DNA from: Phenylobacterium sp.
Lineage (GTDB): Bacteria > Pseudomonadota > Alphaproteobacteria > Caulobacterales > Caulobacteraceae
Assembly: GCF_030698145.1 (NCBI RefSeq)
Contig: NZ_JAUYNW010000070.1
Span: 1-64,000 of the forward strand
Direction of reading: 5' to 3'
DNA: 64,000 nt
Below are positions 38,197-47,531 of the stretch, one piece after another; position 1 is the first letter of the stretch, and the number at the start of each line of letters is the position of its first letter. The notes beneath the pieces are model-generated. The model made no database searches. It saw only the letters and a program-made list of their open reading frames with translations, and was not told the origin of the DNA. The position numbers and the translations under genes were made by a program.

Positions 38197-39663
38197 TTAG
38201 TCCAGCGGGGTCCAGCGCTTGGCCGGGGCCGAGCTGCCATCGCGCTTGGGACCCTTGAAGGCGGCTTGGCTGATCGGGGTGGTGGAAGCCCGCTCGCCGC
38301 CCTTACGGACATTGTGCGGATGGCGATCACCGCCGCCGCCATTGCCGCCGCCCTGGCCCTGACGCTGGCCGCCGCCGTTGCTGGGGCGGTTGCGCTGGGC
38401 GCGCAGGCCGCCCGGCAGGTCGCTGCGGCCCTGCGGCTTGCGCTGGCCGCGGTCGCCGTTGTTCTTGCGGCCGGCTTCGGCGCGCTCGGCGGCGACCTCG
38501 GGCATGGCCTGGGTCATGACGTGCAGGCCGCGGTCGTTGCGGCGGTCCTCGGCGGGGATGGTCTGGCGCGTGACCTTCTGGATGTCGCGCAGCAGGTTGC
38601 GTTCGTCGTCGGCGCAGAAGGCCACGGCCGTGCCGTCGGCGCCGGCCCGGGCCGTCCGGCCGATCCGGTGGACGTAGGATTCCGGCACGTTGGGCAGCTC
38701 GTACTGGACCACGTGGCTGACCGCGTCGATGTCGATGCCGCGGGCGGCGATGTCGGTGGCCACCAGGGCGCGGACTTCACCGGCCTTGAACGAGGCCAGC
38801 GAGCGTTCGCGCTGGCCCTGGCTCTTGTCGCCATGGATGGCCGCGGCCTCGACGCCGGCGGCCTCGAGGGACTTGGCCACCCGGTCGGCGCCGCGCTTGG
38901 TGCGGGTGAAGACGATGACGCGCTTGAACTTCTGTTCGGCGAACAGTTCGCAGAGCAGGGCGCGCTTCCGCGCCGTCTCGACGAAGATCACCTTCTGCGA
39001 CACGCGTTCGACCGTGGTCGATTCCGGCGCCACGGCGACCTTGTGCGGGTTGGGGTTCTGGAGTTCGCTGGCCAGCTTGCCGATCTCGGTGGGCATGGTG
39101 GCCGAGAAGAACAGGTTCTGCCGGTCCTTCGGCAGGTACTTCACGATCCGGCGGATGGGCAGGATGAAGCCCATGTCCAGCATCTGGTCGGCCTCGTCGA
39201 GGACGAAGATCTCGACGCCGCCGAGGGTGATGGTCTTTTCGCCCAGGTGGTCGATCAGGCGGCCCGGGGTGGCCACCAGAACGTCGACGCCGCCGGCGAG
39301 GGCGCGCATCTGGCCGCCGTACTTCACGCCGCCGAACACCACGGCGACGGAGACGCCCATGTGCTTGCCGTAGGTCTTGAAGCTCTCACCGATCTGGGTG
39401 GCGAGTTCGCGGGTGGGGGAGAGCACCAGCACGCGGCAGCCGCGGCGCGGCGCGGCCTTACGGTCGGCGGCCAGGCGGTGCAGGATGGGAAGGGCGAAGG
39501 CGGCGGTCTTGCCGGTGCCGGTCTGGGCGATGCCCAGCAGGTCGCGGCCGCTCATCACGCCCGGGATGGCTTGCGCCTGGATCGGGGTAGGAACGGTGTA
39601 GCCTTCGTCGGCCAGGGCCTTCAGAAGCGACTTGTCGAGGCCGAGGTCGGTGAACTTGGTCAA
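38197..39663 (-). CDS. rhlE: DEAD-box RNA helicase, RhlE type
   Basis: 488 residues. DEAD-box ATPase that unwinds short RNA duplexes, in ribosome assembly or RNA decay. Motifs: the Q-motif [10 protein letters not shown], Walker A AQTGTGKT (46-53), [25 protein letters not shown] and [10 protein letters not shown]. The last 110 residues are a basic, glycine/glutamine-rich tail ([17 protein letters not shown]) likely to bind RNA and remain disordered. Family length is normal with such a tail. It is directly followed by the structured repeat. Confidence 0.95.
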   Translation of the reverse strand: MTKFTDLGLDKSLLKALADEGYTVPTPIQAQAIPGVMSGRDLLGIAQTGTGKTAAFALPILHRLAADRKAAPRRGCRVLVLSPTRELATQIGESFKTYGKHMGVSVAVVFGGVKYGGQMRALAGGVDVLVATPGRLIDHLGEKTITLGGVEIFVLDEADQMLDMGFILPIRRIVKYLPKDRQNLFFSATMPTEIGKLASELQNPNPHKVAVAPESTTVERVSQKVIFVETARKRALLCELFAEQKFKRVIVFTRTKRGADRVAKSLEAAGVEAAAIHGDKSQGQRERSLASFKAGEVRALVATDIAARGIDIDAVSHVVQYELPNVPESYVHRIGRTARAGADGTAVAFCADDERNLLRDIQKVTRQTIPAEDRRNDRGLHVMTQAMPEVAAERAEAGRKNNGDRGQRKPQGRSDLPGGLRAQRNRPSNGGGQRQGQGGGNGGGGDRHPHNVRKGGERASTTPISQAAFKGPKRDGSSAPAKRWTPLD

Positions 39664-39961
39664 AGCGGGTATCTTTCACGAATGCGCCAAACGCGGCCTC
39701 TCGGCTCAAGCCAAGGGTCGCGAGGGTCGCGGGTCAGTTTGGGGAAAGCCCCCGCGTGGCGGGGCGATCTATGCGATCTTTTCAGGGCGCTCGACAGGCT
39801 AGGTTCGACTTAGAACCCATCACGCGACTGGAGCGCCGATAGCGCTGCGGATGTTGCGGCGCAGCGGGGAGATGGCGGCTGCGGCCCGGAAAGTCAAGCT
39901 AAACCGGGATTTGGGCTTTGGTGGGAGCGGCGCCAAGGCCGCTCCCACCACGCCGGTTCAC
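39664..39961. other. Intergenic region between rhlE and the serralysin-type protease
   Basis: About 300 bases on the upstream side of rhlE. It holds the hairpin after the protease gene (39920-39949) and the rhlE 5' region. I see no gene and no clear -35/-10 pair in the rest. Confidence 0.5.
39920..39949 (-). terminator. Perfect hairpin after the protease gene
   Basis: GGTGGGAGCGGC and GCCGCTCCCACC pair over 12 bp with a six-base loop, 12 bases after the stop. No T-run follows on either strand, so it is a terminator-like or mRNA-protecting stem. Confidence 0.6.
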
Positions 39962-41488
39962 TTAAGCGAAAATGAAGTCGTCGGCGTCCAGGCTGGCGGC
40001 CGAGACCCCGGTCAGGGTCACAGATCCCGTCCCAAGCGCGATGACGGCTTCGCCGCCCACCTCGTTGATGATCAAGGTGGCGAAGGTCAGGCCGGCCACT
40101 GAACTCAGGTCGATGCGGTCGCCCGCGCCTGCGCCGCCTTCGAAGTCGGCGATGACGTCGGCGCCGGCGTTCGACGAGAGCACGAACACGTCGTTCCCGC
40201 CGTTGCCGGTCAGGACGTTGTCAGCCGAGTTGCCAACGATGGTGTCGGTTCCGCCGCCGCCCTTGGCGTTCTCGATGGTGGCGCCATAGGCGATGCTGAT
40301 GTTGTCCTTCATCAGCGGGCTGGTGACCCCGGCGATCTCCTTCCAGCTTTCGCCGCCGTTCACGCCCTCGACGCCGTTGTTGTAGATCTCGTAGAGCAGA
40401 GCCGAGCGCGCGGGCAGGCCCGCGGCGGCGTTGTTGGCGTTGATCTCCGCGAGGGTCAGGAACGCCTCGATGCCGCCGGCGCTGCTGAACGAGCCCGGAT
40501 TGAGGTCGATGAAGGACGGGGTGTCGTACCCGGACAGGTCCAGGGTGTCCTCGCCGCCGGCATCCCAGATCGTGAAGATCGGGGCGATCTTGTTCTCCGC
40601 GATCTGGAAGGCCGTGCGGTTGTCCAGGTCGGCGCTCCAGTTGAATCCGTAGGTCGTGTCGCCGGTCCGGGTCGTGGTGTCGACGCCGTAGAGTTTTTGG
40701 ATCGCCAGGATGTCGTGGACGCCGGGCGTGGTGGAATAGGCGAACCGCATCAGCGACCAGTCGATGTGCTGGGCCCCGGTCTCATAGGCGTCCCAATAGG
40801 ACATCACCGAATACTGACGGCTGTCCTGGTAGTAGTCGGCGAGCTCGTAGCTCAGCGGCACCCCGTCGCCGGCGTCGTAGTCGCCCGGGTGCGACAGACC
40901 GAGCGCATGCCCGATCTCGTGGGTCAGGGTCTGCATGCCGTAGAAGCCGTCCAGCAGTTGCACCCCGCTGACCGGCCCCGGATTGATCCAGACGTCGCCC
41001 TGGATGTGCTGGTACTGGGGGCCGTAGGCTTTTCCGTGCGGCAGGTAGGCCCAGGCCTGGCCCGGTCCCGTGGTGGTAGTGGCGAAGGACATGTCCCAGG
41101 AGCCGGCGCCGTTAGCGTCTTCCTGGAACCGCAAGGGGATCAGGTCATCCCAATAGGCCAGGGCCTCGCGGGTGCCCTCCTGCTGAGCAGCTGTCATCGG
41201 CGCGTAGCCGTATTTCTCGGCCGCGCCGTGCGGGTTGTTGTAGACGCCGGTCGTGGTCGGGCCGCTGTAGAAGCCGTAGGTCAGGACGCCGTCGGCGGTG
41301 GCCTTCACGTCCCAGGAGAAGCCCGAACGGGTGATCTGAGCGGCGACCTGTTCCGGCGTGAAGATCGGCAGGTCGCGAAGCGTGCCGCCCGCCAAGGGGT
41401 CGGCGGAGCCTTCGTAGCGGAGGTCGGTTTCGAGCGGGTGGTCGGATTCCAGGGTGACCGCCGTTCGCGGGGTCGTCGGATTTGCCAT
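39962..41488 (-). CDS. Secreted serralysin-type M10 metalloprotease with RTX repeats
   Basis: 508 residues. The zinc site is HEIGHALGLSH (H190, H194, H200), and the Met-turn is YSVMSYW. The C-terminus has RTX-type nonapeptides (KGGGGTDTIVGNSADNVLT, GNGGNDVF) that bind calcium, and a hydrophobic end DADDFIFA, typical of type I secretion signals. No N-terminal signal peptide, as expected. It should digest proteins outside the cell once calcium is bound. No type I secretion genes or inhibitor gene is adjacent. An inverted repeat upstream (41545-41577) is a likely regulatory site. Confidence 0.93.
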   Translation of the reverse strand: MANPTTPRTAVTLESDHPLETDLRYEGSADPLAGGTLRDLPIFTPEQVAAQITRSGFSWDVKATADGVLTYGFYSGPTTTGVYNNPHGAAEKYGYAPMTAAQQEGTREALAYWDDLIPLRFQEDANGAGSWDMSFATTTTGPGQAWAYLPHGKAYGPQYQHIQGDVWINPGPVSGVQLLDGFYGMQTLTHEIGHALGLSHPGDYDAGDGVPLSYELADYYQDSRQYSVMSYWDAYETGAQHIDWSLMRFAYSTTPGVHDILAIQKLYGVDTTTRTGDTTYGFNWSADLDNRTAFQIAENKIAPIFTIWDAGGEDTLDLSGYDTPSFIDLNPGSFSSAGGIEAFLTLAEINANNAAAGLPARSALLYEIYNNGVEGVNGGESWKEIAGVTSPLMKDNISIAYGATIENAKGGGGTDTIVGNSADNVLTGNGGNDVFVLSSNAGADVIADFEGGAGAGDRIDLSSVAGLTFATLIINEVGGEAVIALGTGSVTLTGVSAASLDADDFIFA

Positions 41489-41814
41489 TTTACAGCCCTA
41501 TCAAAGCTCACGAGGAGAGGTCGGCATCTCGGACGGCGCGCTATACAGTTCTTCTCAGTTGCATTATTAAGAACTGTTAGATTATCGCCCTATATATACG
41601 GTAAAGCTTCCGTTGTTGCCGCCCATCGGTGAGTCATCAGCGCATGGGTCTTGCATTCGGGCAAGATTGTTCGAACAAGTTTCGGAATGTGATCCACAAT
41701 TGCGTGTCGGGCCTCGATCCGAGGGACGCCTCACCTGCGGCTTCCCTGCCCGCCGGTTCGCAAAGCCCGCGCCACGCCGGTTGCAATTCGCGTGCGAGGC
41801 GGCGAGGAAGCGGC
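41489..41814. other. Divergent AT-rich region between protease and mutT
   Basis: Holds the promoter side of the protease and of mutT. Bases 41541-41610 are unusually AT-rich and contain the inverted repeat described separately. The remainder (41640-41814) is open in the mutT frame but is not protein-like, and the ribosome site sits just before the ATG at 41815. Confidence 0.55.
41545..41577. promoter_or_regulatory. Inverted repeat upstream of protease, likely operator
   Basis: ACAGTTCTT (41545-41553) and AAGAACTGT (41569-41577) are perfect 9-bp arms with 15 bases between them. On the protease strand the right arm runs into GTATAG, a possible -10. The repeat is 56-88 bases before the protease start, suiting a regulator that binds over the promoter. 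Confidence 0.5.
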
Positions 41815-42219
41815 ATGGCCAAACCCATGCTGTTCGTCGCCGCCGCCGCCCTGATCGATTCCGACGGCCGGGTGCTGATCTGCCAGAGGCCGCAGGGCAA
41901 GCAGCTCGCGGGTCTCTGGGAGTTTCCCGGCGGCAAGGTCGAGCCCGGCGAAACGCCCGAGGAATGCCTGATCCGCGAACTGGACGAGGAGCTGGGGATC
42001 AAGGTGACCCATGCCTGCCTGGCCCCCTTCGTGTTCGCCAGCCACGGTTACGAAAGCTTTCACCTCCTGATGCCACTGTACCTCGTCCGTCGCTGGGAAG
42101 GCTTTGTGACGGCCAAGGAACACGAGGCTGTCGCATGGGTGAAACCCGCGAAACTCGCCGACTATCCGATGCCGCCGGCCGACGCGCCCTTGGTGGCCTG
42201 GTTGCGCGACTTGATCTGA
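41815..42219 (+). CDS. mutT: MutT-type NUDIX hydrolase (8-oxo-dGTPase)
   Basis: 134 residues. The NUDIX box starts at GGKVEPGE and contains RELDEELGI, with the catalytic glutamates in REXXEE order. RPQGKQLAGLWEFPGGK is typical of MutT, which removes oxidised dGTP before it is built into DNA. The ATG at 41815 has GAGGAAG upstream. The frame is open to 41629, but that part looks non-coding. The pilin-like gene overlaps its 3' end. Confidence 0.92.
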   Translation: MAKPMLFVAAAALIDSDGRVLICQRPQGKQLAGLWEFPGGKVEPGETPEECLIRELDEELGIKVTHACLAPFVFASHGYESFHLLMPLYLVRRWEGFVTAKEHEAVAWVKPAKLADYPMPPADAPLVAWLRDLI

Positions 42220-42383
42220 AATTCCTGATCGCCGACACGCGGGGTTCGGCCCTGGTGATCTATGCGGTGGTGGCCGGCCTGGTGTCGGTGGGCGCGATCA
42301 GCGCCATCAGCGCCTTCGACGGAGAGATCAGCGACCTGCTGCTCGCCATCGGCGACGCCGCCCGCGCGATGTTCAACGGCTGA
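42135..42383 (+). CDS. Flp/pilin-like small membrane protein overlapping mutT
   Basis: Frame with a likely 82-residue product. The C-terminal 60 residues (FLIADTRGSALVIYAVVAGLV..., then AISAFDGEISDLLLAIGDAA) look like a type IVb Flp pilin: a charged start, a glycine and a hydrophobic segment. The usual glutamate of the GxxxxEY processing motif is replaced (GSALVIY), so processing and assembly are doubtful. The ATG at 42135 has GAGG 7 bases before it but overlaps the end of mutT by 85 bases; a CTG at 42216 would give a start nearer the pilin-like part. No other pilus genes are near. Could be a decayed remnant. Confidence 0.55.
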   Translation: MGETRETRRLSDAAGRRALGGLVARLDLKFLIADTRGSALVIYAVVAGLVSVGAISAISAFDGEISDLLLAIGDAARAMFNG

Positions 42384-42568
42384 GCCGGTTTCCTTGACGC
42401 CTTGGGCGCTCGCGCCTAGCCTCCCCGTGTCCCAACGACCGGAAAGGAGGGGTTGTCACATGACTGTTCTCACCCGCGCCCCTCGCCGCGCCGCCGATCG
42501 GCTTGCCTGACATTTCGGGCGCCTCGTCGGACGCCAAACCAGGCCTTCCGATCCAAGGATGTCCAGCC

Positions 42569-43648
42569 TTGCTCGACACATATGGTTGGAGCGAAACGCT
42601 CCAGAACCTCTTCCATGGCCACGCCGCCCGCGGGCTGATCCCGGGCCGCGTCACCGTTCAACAGCGCGGGCACTACCGGCTCGTCATCGAGGCCGGCGAC
42701 GTCGCCGGCGAACTGTCCGGCCGCTTCCACTTCGAGGCCGAGGCCACCGGCTATCCGGTGGCGGGCGACTGGGTGGCCTGCACGCCGCCCGCCGACGCCG
42801 GTCCGGCGATGATCCAGGCCCTGCTGCCCCGCTCCACCAGCTTCGTGCGCCGCGAGGCCAACGACGGGCGGGCCCAGGTGGTGGCGGCTAATATCGACCT
42901 GGCCCTGCTGGTCGCCTCGCTGAACGCCGACCTCAATCCCCGGCGCATCGAGCGCTATCTCGCCACCGCCTGGGAGAGCGGCGCCCAGCCGGTGGTCGTG
43001 CTGACCAAGGCCGACATGTGCGAGGACGCCGAGCCCCGGATCGCGGAGATCGCCGCCGTGGCCAACGGCGTGCCGATCCACGCCGTCTCGGCGGTGAGCG
43101 GGCAGGGGATCGCGGCCCTCGCGGCGCTGTTGACCCCCGGCGTGACCGCCGTCCTGCTCGGCTCCTCCGGGGTGGGCAAGTCGACCCTGGTCAACGCCCT
43201 GGCCGGCCAGGAGCTGATGGCCACCCAGGGCATCCGTGAGGACGACGCCCGGGGCCGCCACACCACCTCCCACCGGGAGTTGGTGCTGCTGCCCGGGGGC
43301 GGCCTGATCCTGGACACCCCGGGCATGCGCGAGCTCGCCCTCTGGAACGCCGACACGGGGCTCTCCGCCGCCTTCGGCGACATCGAGGCCGAAGTCGAGG
43401 CTTTGGCCGAGCGCTGCCGGTTCCGCGATTGCGGCCACGGCAAGGAGCCCGGCTGCGCCGTGCGCGCGGCGCTGGAGAGCGGAGAGCTCGATGCGGAGCG
43501 CTGGGAGAGCTACGGCAAGCTGCAGCGCGAACTGGCCCACCTCGACCGCAAGGACAATCCAGCCGCCCAGTCGGAGGCGCGCAAGGTGTGGATCCACCGC
43601 CAGAAGGCCATGCGCCAGCGCGCGAAACACCGCGACGCCGAGGACTAG
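42569..43648 (+). CDS. rsgA: Ribosome small-subunit GTPase RsgA
   Basis: 359 residues with circularly permuted GTPase order. An OB-fold start (GLIPGRVTVQQRGHYRLV) is followed by TKAD (G4, about 145), then GSSGVGKST (G1, about 196) and DTPGMRE (G3). The C-terminal zinc site is CRFRDCGHGKEPGC. RsgA checks late 30S assembly. I chose the TTG at 42569 (MLDTYGWSE...), as AAGGA lies 9 bases upstream and this matches the family start. A TTG at 42503 is the longest alternative. Confidence 0.93.
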   Translation: MLDTYGWSETLQNLFHGHAARGLIPGRVTVQQRGHYRLVIEAGDVAGELSGRFHFEAEATGYPVAGDWVACTPPADAGPAMIQALLPRSTSFVRREANDGRAQVVAANIDLALLVASLNADLNPRRIERYLATAWESGAQPVVVLTKADMCEDAEPRIAEIAAVANGVPIHAVSAVSGQGIAALAALLTPGVTAVLLGSSGVGKSTLVNALAGQELMATQGIREDDARGRHTTSHRELVLLPGGGLILDTPGMRELALWNADTGLSAAFGDIEAEVEALAERCRFRDCGHGKEPGCAVRAALESGELDAERWESYGKLQRELAHLDRKDNPAAQSEARKVWIHRQKAMRQRAKHRDAED

Positions 43649-43660
43649 ACTCAGGGCAGC

Positions 43661-44086
43661 GTGGTGACCATGCGCCAGGCCCTCCACACCCTCGACGCCC
43701 CCACGCCGGGCGCGGGCCTCACCGACATCACCCCGGGCGTCGCCGCCTGGGTGGAGGCGCAGGCGCTCGCCGAGGGCCTGCTGACGGTGTTCTGCCGCCA
43801 CACCTCGGCCTCGCTGGTCGTCCAGGGAACCGACGCCGACATGAAGGCCGACCTGGAGGCTTTCTTCGCCCGCCTGGCGCCGGAGGGCGATGGCCTCTAC
43901 GCGCACCTGACGGACGGGCCGGACGACATGCCTGCCCACATCCGCGCTGCGCTCACCCAGACGCAGATCGCGGTCCCGGTGATCGGGGGCAGGCTGGCCC
44001 TGGGCAAGGGTCAGGCCATCTATGTCTTCGAGCACCGTCGGGCGCCGCAGCGCCGCCAGGCCCTGCTGCACTTGATCGGCGAATAG
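43661..44086 (+). CDS. yjbQ: YjbQ-family (UPF0047) protein, thiamine-phosphate synthase-like
   Basis: 141 residues of the UPF0047/YjbQ family. It has FCRHTSASLVVQGTDADMKADLE and the DGPDDMPAHIRAAL segment that forms the active pocket, then GQAIYVFEHR. Members have been assigned weak thiamine-phosphate synthase activity, but the physiological role is not clear. It lies 12 bases after rsgA. Starts at GTG 43661, GTG 43664 or ATG 43670 are all possible; AGGG upstream best fits 43664. Confidence 0.85.
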   Translation: MVTMRQALHTLDAPTPGAGLTDITPGVAAWVEAQALAEGLLTVFCRHTSASLVVQGTDADMKADLEAFFARLAPEGDGLYAHLTDGPDDMPAHIRAALTQTQIAVPVIGGRLALGKGQAIYVFEHRRAPQRRQALLHLIGE

Positions 44087-44126
44087 CAAAAGGCCCGCGG
44101 CGGGGAGAGAACGCCACGGGCCCTTC
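44087..44126. terminator. Bidirectional terminator between yjbQ and catalase
   Basis: AAGGCCCGCGGCG and CGCCACGGGCCCTT pair with one bulge and one wobble pair. On the minus strand the stem is followed by CCTTTTGC, giving a moderate T-run for the catalase transcript. On the plus strand it may end the rsgA-yjbQ transcript. Confidence 0.65.
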
Positions 44127-44147
44127 GGACCGACCTTCCCCGTCGGC

Positions 44148-45602
44148 CTATTCCGCGGCGATGGCGCCTTCCGTCAGGCCCAGCCGCTGGGCGACGCCGG
44201 CGCCATAGGCGGTATCGGCGCGGCGGAAGTGCTCGACCTGGCGGCGCTGGATCGCCTCGGGGACCGGGGCCATGGCGGCGGCGATGTTGTCCATCAGCAG
44301 CTCCTGCTGCGCCGGGCTCATCAGGCGGAACAGGTTCCCGGGCTGGGTGTAGTCGTCATTGCCGGTGCGGTGGTTGAACCGGTCGGCGTCGCCCGTGATC
44401 CGCAGGGCCGGCTCGGTCACGCTCGGGTCCTCTTTCGGTCCGCCGAACGAGTTGGGCTCGTAATAGGCGTCGGTGCGCGGCGGGGCGTCGAAGCGCATGG
44501 CGCCGTCCATGTGGTAGTGGGCGACCGGCGACTTCGGACGGTTCACCGGCAGGGCCTCATAGTGGGTCCCCACCCGGTAGCGGTGGGCGTCGGCATAGGC
44601 GAACAGCCGGCCCTGCAGCACCTTGTCCGGAGAGAAGCCGATACCCGGGACGATGTTGGACGGGCTGAACGAAGCCTGCTCCACCTCGGCGAAATAGTTG
44701 TCCGGATTGCGGTTGAGCTCGAGCACGCCGACCTCGATCAGCGGGAAGTCGGCGTGCGGCCAGACCTTGGTCAGGTCGAACGGGTCGTAGGACGTCAGCT
44801 CGGCCTGCGCCTCCGTCATGATCTGCACGCAGACCCTCCAGCGCGGATAGTCGCCGCCCTCGATGGCCTCGAACAGGTCGCGCTGAGCGCTCTCGCGGTC
44901 GGCGGCGATGGTCGCGGAGGCCTGGTCGTTGGTGAGGTTCCTGATCCCGGCCAGGTTCTTGAAGTGGAACTTCACCCAGTGGCGTTCCCCCTGGGCGTTG
45001 AGGAACGAATAGGTGTGGCTGCCGAAGCCATGCATGAACCGATAACCGTCCGGCTGGCCGCGGTCGGAAAACAAGATGGTGACCTGGTGCAGGCTCTCCG
45101 GCGAGAGGCTCCAGAAGTCCCACATGGCGGTCGGTGAGCGCAGGTTGCTCACCGGGTGGCGCTTCTGGGTGCGGATGAAGTCGGGGAACTTCATGGGGTC
45201 GCGGATGAAGAAGACCGGGGTGTTGTTGCCCACCAGGTCCCAGTTGCCCTCCTGCGTGTAGAACTTCAGCGCGAAGCCGCGCACGTCGCGTTCGGCGTCA
45301 GCCGCGCCGCGCTCGCCGGCCACGGTGGAGAACCGCAGCAGCACCTCCGTCTCCTTGCCGACCTCGCCGAACAGCCTGGCCTTGGAATAGCGGCTGATGT
45401 CCTGGGTGACCCGGAACCTCCCGTAGGCGGCCGAGCCCTTGGCGTGGACCACACGCTCGGGAATGCGCTCGCGGTTCTGGTGGGCCAGCTTCTCGATGAG
45501 CTGATAGTCCTGCATCAGGAGCGGCCCGCGCGGCCCGGCGCTGAGTGAGTTCTGGTTGTCGGGAACCGGAGCCCCCGCGGTGGTGGTCAGTCGCTCGGTC
45601 AT
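44148..45602 (-). CDS. katA: Monofunctional haem catalase
   Basis: 484 residues. The catalytic histidine is H53 in [14 protein letters not shown], the asparagine lies in [13 protein letters not shown], and the haem-binding tyrosine is in [14 protein letters not shown]. The size (about 480-490) marks the small-subunit clade 3 type. It breaks hydrogen peroxide to water and oxygen in the cytosol. The start at 45602 has AGGAGGA upstream. It is divergent from oxyR, which points to peroxide induction. Confidence 0.95.
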   Translation of the reverse strand: MTERLTTTAGAPVPDNQNSLSAGPRGPLLMQDYQLIEKLAHQNRERIPERVVHAKGSAAYGRFRVTQDISRYSKARLFGEVGKETEVLLRFSTVAGERGAADAERDVRGFALKFYTQEGNWDLVGNNTPVFFIRDPMKFPDFIRTQKRHPVSNLRSPTAMWDFWSLSPESLHQVTILFSDRGQPDGYRFMHGFGSHTYSFLNAQGERHWVKFHFKNLAGIRNLTNDQASATIAADRESAQRDLFEAIEGGDYPRWRVCVQIMTEAQAELTSYDPFDLTKVWPHADFPLIEVGVLELNRNPDNYFAEVEQASFSPSNIVPGIGFSPDKVLQGRLFAYADAHRYRVGTHYEALPVNRPKSPVAHYHMDGAMRFDAPPRTDAYYEPNSFGGPKEDPSVTEPALRITGDADRFNHRTGNDDYTQPGNLFRLMSPAQQELLMDNIAAAMAPVPEAIQRRQVEHFRRADTAYGAGVAQRLGLTEGAIAAE

Positions 45603-45696
45603 GGCAATTCCTCCTGAGGTGGAGGCCAGGGTGTGCCTCACCTCCCATCAGGTCCAATCAGTTCACAAACCTTGGAGATCAGGTTAGCTTATCGCC
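45603..45696. promoter_or_regulatory. Divergent catalase/oxyR promoter region
   Basis: 94 bases separate the two start codons, so OxyR binding here can control both genes. TCAGGT/ATCAG repeats occur (ATCAGGTCCAATCAGTTC and GATCAGGTTAGCTTATC). They resemble the loose spaced half-sites of OxyR but do not match its consensus well enough to place a box. Confidence 0.45.
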
Positions 45697-46566
45697 ATGC
45701 CGACCCTTCGACAGCTCCGCTACCTCGCCGCCCTGGCCGAACACGGCCACTTCGGGCGCGCCGCCGCCGCCTGCAACGTCACCCAGCCGGCGCTCTCCAT
45801 GCAGATCAAGGAGCTGGAGGCCGAGCTCGACCTGCCGCTGGTCGAGCGAGGCCGGGGCGGGGCCGTCCTGACCGACGAGGGCGTCGAGCTGGCCGAGCGG
45901 GCCCGGGCGCTCAACGCCGGGGTCAAGGATCTGGAGGACTTCGCCCGCGAGCGGCGCGGCGACCGGGCCCAGCGCCTGGCCCTCGGGATCATCCCCTCGG
46001 TCGCCCCCTACCTGCTGCCGCGCCTGCTGCCGCTGTTGCAGGCCGCCATCCCCGGCCTGGACCTCAAGGTGCGCGAGACCCAGACGGCGGTCCTGATGGC
46101 CGAGCTGGCCGGCGGGGATCTGGACGCGGTGATCGCCGCCCTGCCGCTGGCCGGCGAGGGGATCGAGGCCACCGCCCTGTTCGAGGACGCCTTCCTGCTG
46201 GCCAGCCCCGCCGACGATCCGGTCGCCGCGACCTCGCCGCGCGACCTGCCGCCCGACCGCCTGCTGCTGCTGGAGGAGGGCCACTGCCTGCGCGACCAGG
46301 CCCTGGGCGCCTGCGAGATCAGCGACCTCTCAACTTTCGGCGCCACCTCGCTCACCACCCTCGTGCAGCTCGTGGCCCACGGCCAGGGCGTGACCCTGCT
46401 GCCGGCCATGGCGGCCGACGACCTGGCCGATCCGCGCATCGCCCTGTCGCGTTTCGCCGACCCCGCGCCCAGCCGCACCATCGCGCTCGCCTGGCGCACG
46501 GCCTCGCCGCGCAAGCGCCAGCTCAAGGCCCTGGCCGCGCGCATCGTCGAGCAAGCCGCGTCATGA
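45697..46566 (+). CDS. oxyR: LysR-type peroxide sensor OxyR
   Basis: 289 residues. The N-terminal helix-turn-helix is LRQLRYLAALAEHGHFGRAAAACNVTQPALS. The two redox cysteines are C197 and C206 in EEGHCLRDQALGAC, with the same nine-residue step as the E. coli OxyR pair. A disulphide forms on peroxide exposure and activates the protein. It faces the catalase gene. Its stop overlaps the glycerate-kinase-like gene in ATGA. Confidence 0.95.
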   Translation: MPTLRQLRYLAALAEHGHFGRAAAACNVTQPALSMQIKELEAELDLPLVERGRGGAVLTDEGVELAERARALNAGVKDLEDFARERRGDRAQRLALGIIPSVAPYLLPRLLPLLQAAIPGLDLKVRETQTAVLMAELAGGDLDAVIAALPLAGEGIEATALFEDAFLLASPADDPVAATSPRDLPPDRLLLLEEGHCLRDQALGACEISDLSTFGATSLTTLVQLVAHGQGVTLLPAMAADDLADPRIALSRFADPAPSRTIALAWRTASPRKRQLKALAARIVEQAAS

Positions 46567-47426
46567 GCGACTGGTTGGAGCGCTTCGTCGCCGCGGAGTC
46601 CTTGCCGCCGGACTTCTCCAACGTCGCCCGGGCCATCTGCGCGCCCCTGGCCGGTCAGGTCGCCGCCCGCGCCGCCGCCACGCCGGGCCTGGTGGTCGGG
46701 GTCTGCGGGGCCCAGGCCAGCGGCAAGTCGACCCTGACGGCGGTGACGCGGCGGCTGCTGGAGGACCGGGGCCTGAAGGTCGCCCTGTTCTCGCTGGACG
46801 ATCTCTACCTGACCCACGATGAGCGTCAGGCCCTGGCCCGAGACGTCCACCCGCTGCTGGCCACGCGCGGCGTTCCCGGCACCCACGATGTGGCGCTGGG
46901 CCTGGCCCTGATCGAAGCCCTGAAGCGGCCCGGCGAGATCGCCTTGCCGGCCTTCGACAAGGCCCGCGACGATCGCCGCCCCCGGGCTGACTGGCCGCGG
47001 TTCGAAGGCCCGGCCGAGGTGATCCTGTTTGAGGGCTGGTGTGTGGGCGCTAGGCCGCAGGGAGCAGAGGCCCTGGCCGAGCCGCTCAACGATCTGGAGC
47101 GGACGCGCGACCCGGATGGGACTTGGCGCGGCTTCGCCAACGCGGCCCTGGCGGGTCCGTACCGCGACCTCTTCAGCCGTATCGACCTGCAGGTCCTGCT
47201 ACGCGCGCCGGGCTTCGAGGTGGTGCTGGAATGGCGCCGCGAGCAGGAGCGCAAGCTGCGCGCCCGCCTTGCCCGCGAGGGCGCCGACACCAGCCGGACG
47301 ATGAGCGATGCGCAGGTCACCGACTTCATCGCCCACTATGAGCGGCTGACCCGCTGGATCCTGGAAGAGATGCCGGGGCGGGCCGACCTGGTCATCGGCC
47401 TGGACGCCGCCCGCCGGCCGATCTGA
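46563..47426 (+). CDS. P-loop kinase, D-glycerate kinase-like
   Basis: 287 residues. Walker A is GAQASGKST (about 49-57). FSLDDLYLTHDERQALA and LPAFDKARDDRRP resemble the phosphoribulokinase/uridine-kinase superfamily, in particular the plant-type D-glycerate 3-kinase group. VILFEGWCVGARP and the ending TRWILEEMPGRADLVIGLDA support this. It would phosphorylate glycerate to 3-phosphoglycerate. Overlap with oxyR in ATGA suggests co-translation, and so possible expression under peroxide stress. Confidence 0.82.
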   Translation: MSDWLERFVAAESLPPDFSNVARAICAPLAGQVAARAAATPGLVVGVCGAQASGKSTLTAVTRRLLEDRGLKVALFSLDDLYLTHDERQALARDVHPLLATRGVPGTHDVALGLALIEALKRPGEIALPAFDKARDDRRPRADWPRFEGPAEVILFEGWCVGARPQGAEALAEPLNDLERTRDPDGTWRGFANAALAGPYRDLFSRIDLQVLLRAPGFEVVLEWRREQERKLRARLAREGADTSRTMSDAQVTDFIAHYERLTRWILEEMPGRADLVIGLDAARRPI

Positions 47427-47485
47427 CCTAGCTGCGCCAGGGCGGATCACCGTGCCAACCTGGCCCAGGACGTCGCCGTCTCTGG

Positions 47486-47513
47486 CGAGGCGGGCAGGCG
47501 ACCGCCCGCCTCG
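47486..47513. terminator. Hairpin between glycerate-kinase-like gene and DUF4168 gene
   Basis: CGAGGCGGGC and GCCCGCCTCG pair perfectly over 10 bp with an eight-base loop. It lies between two convergent genes and probably ends transcription from both sides; neither side has a strong T-run. Confidence 0.55.
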
Positions 47514-47531
47514 TTCAGTCTGGAGTCTGGC

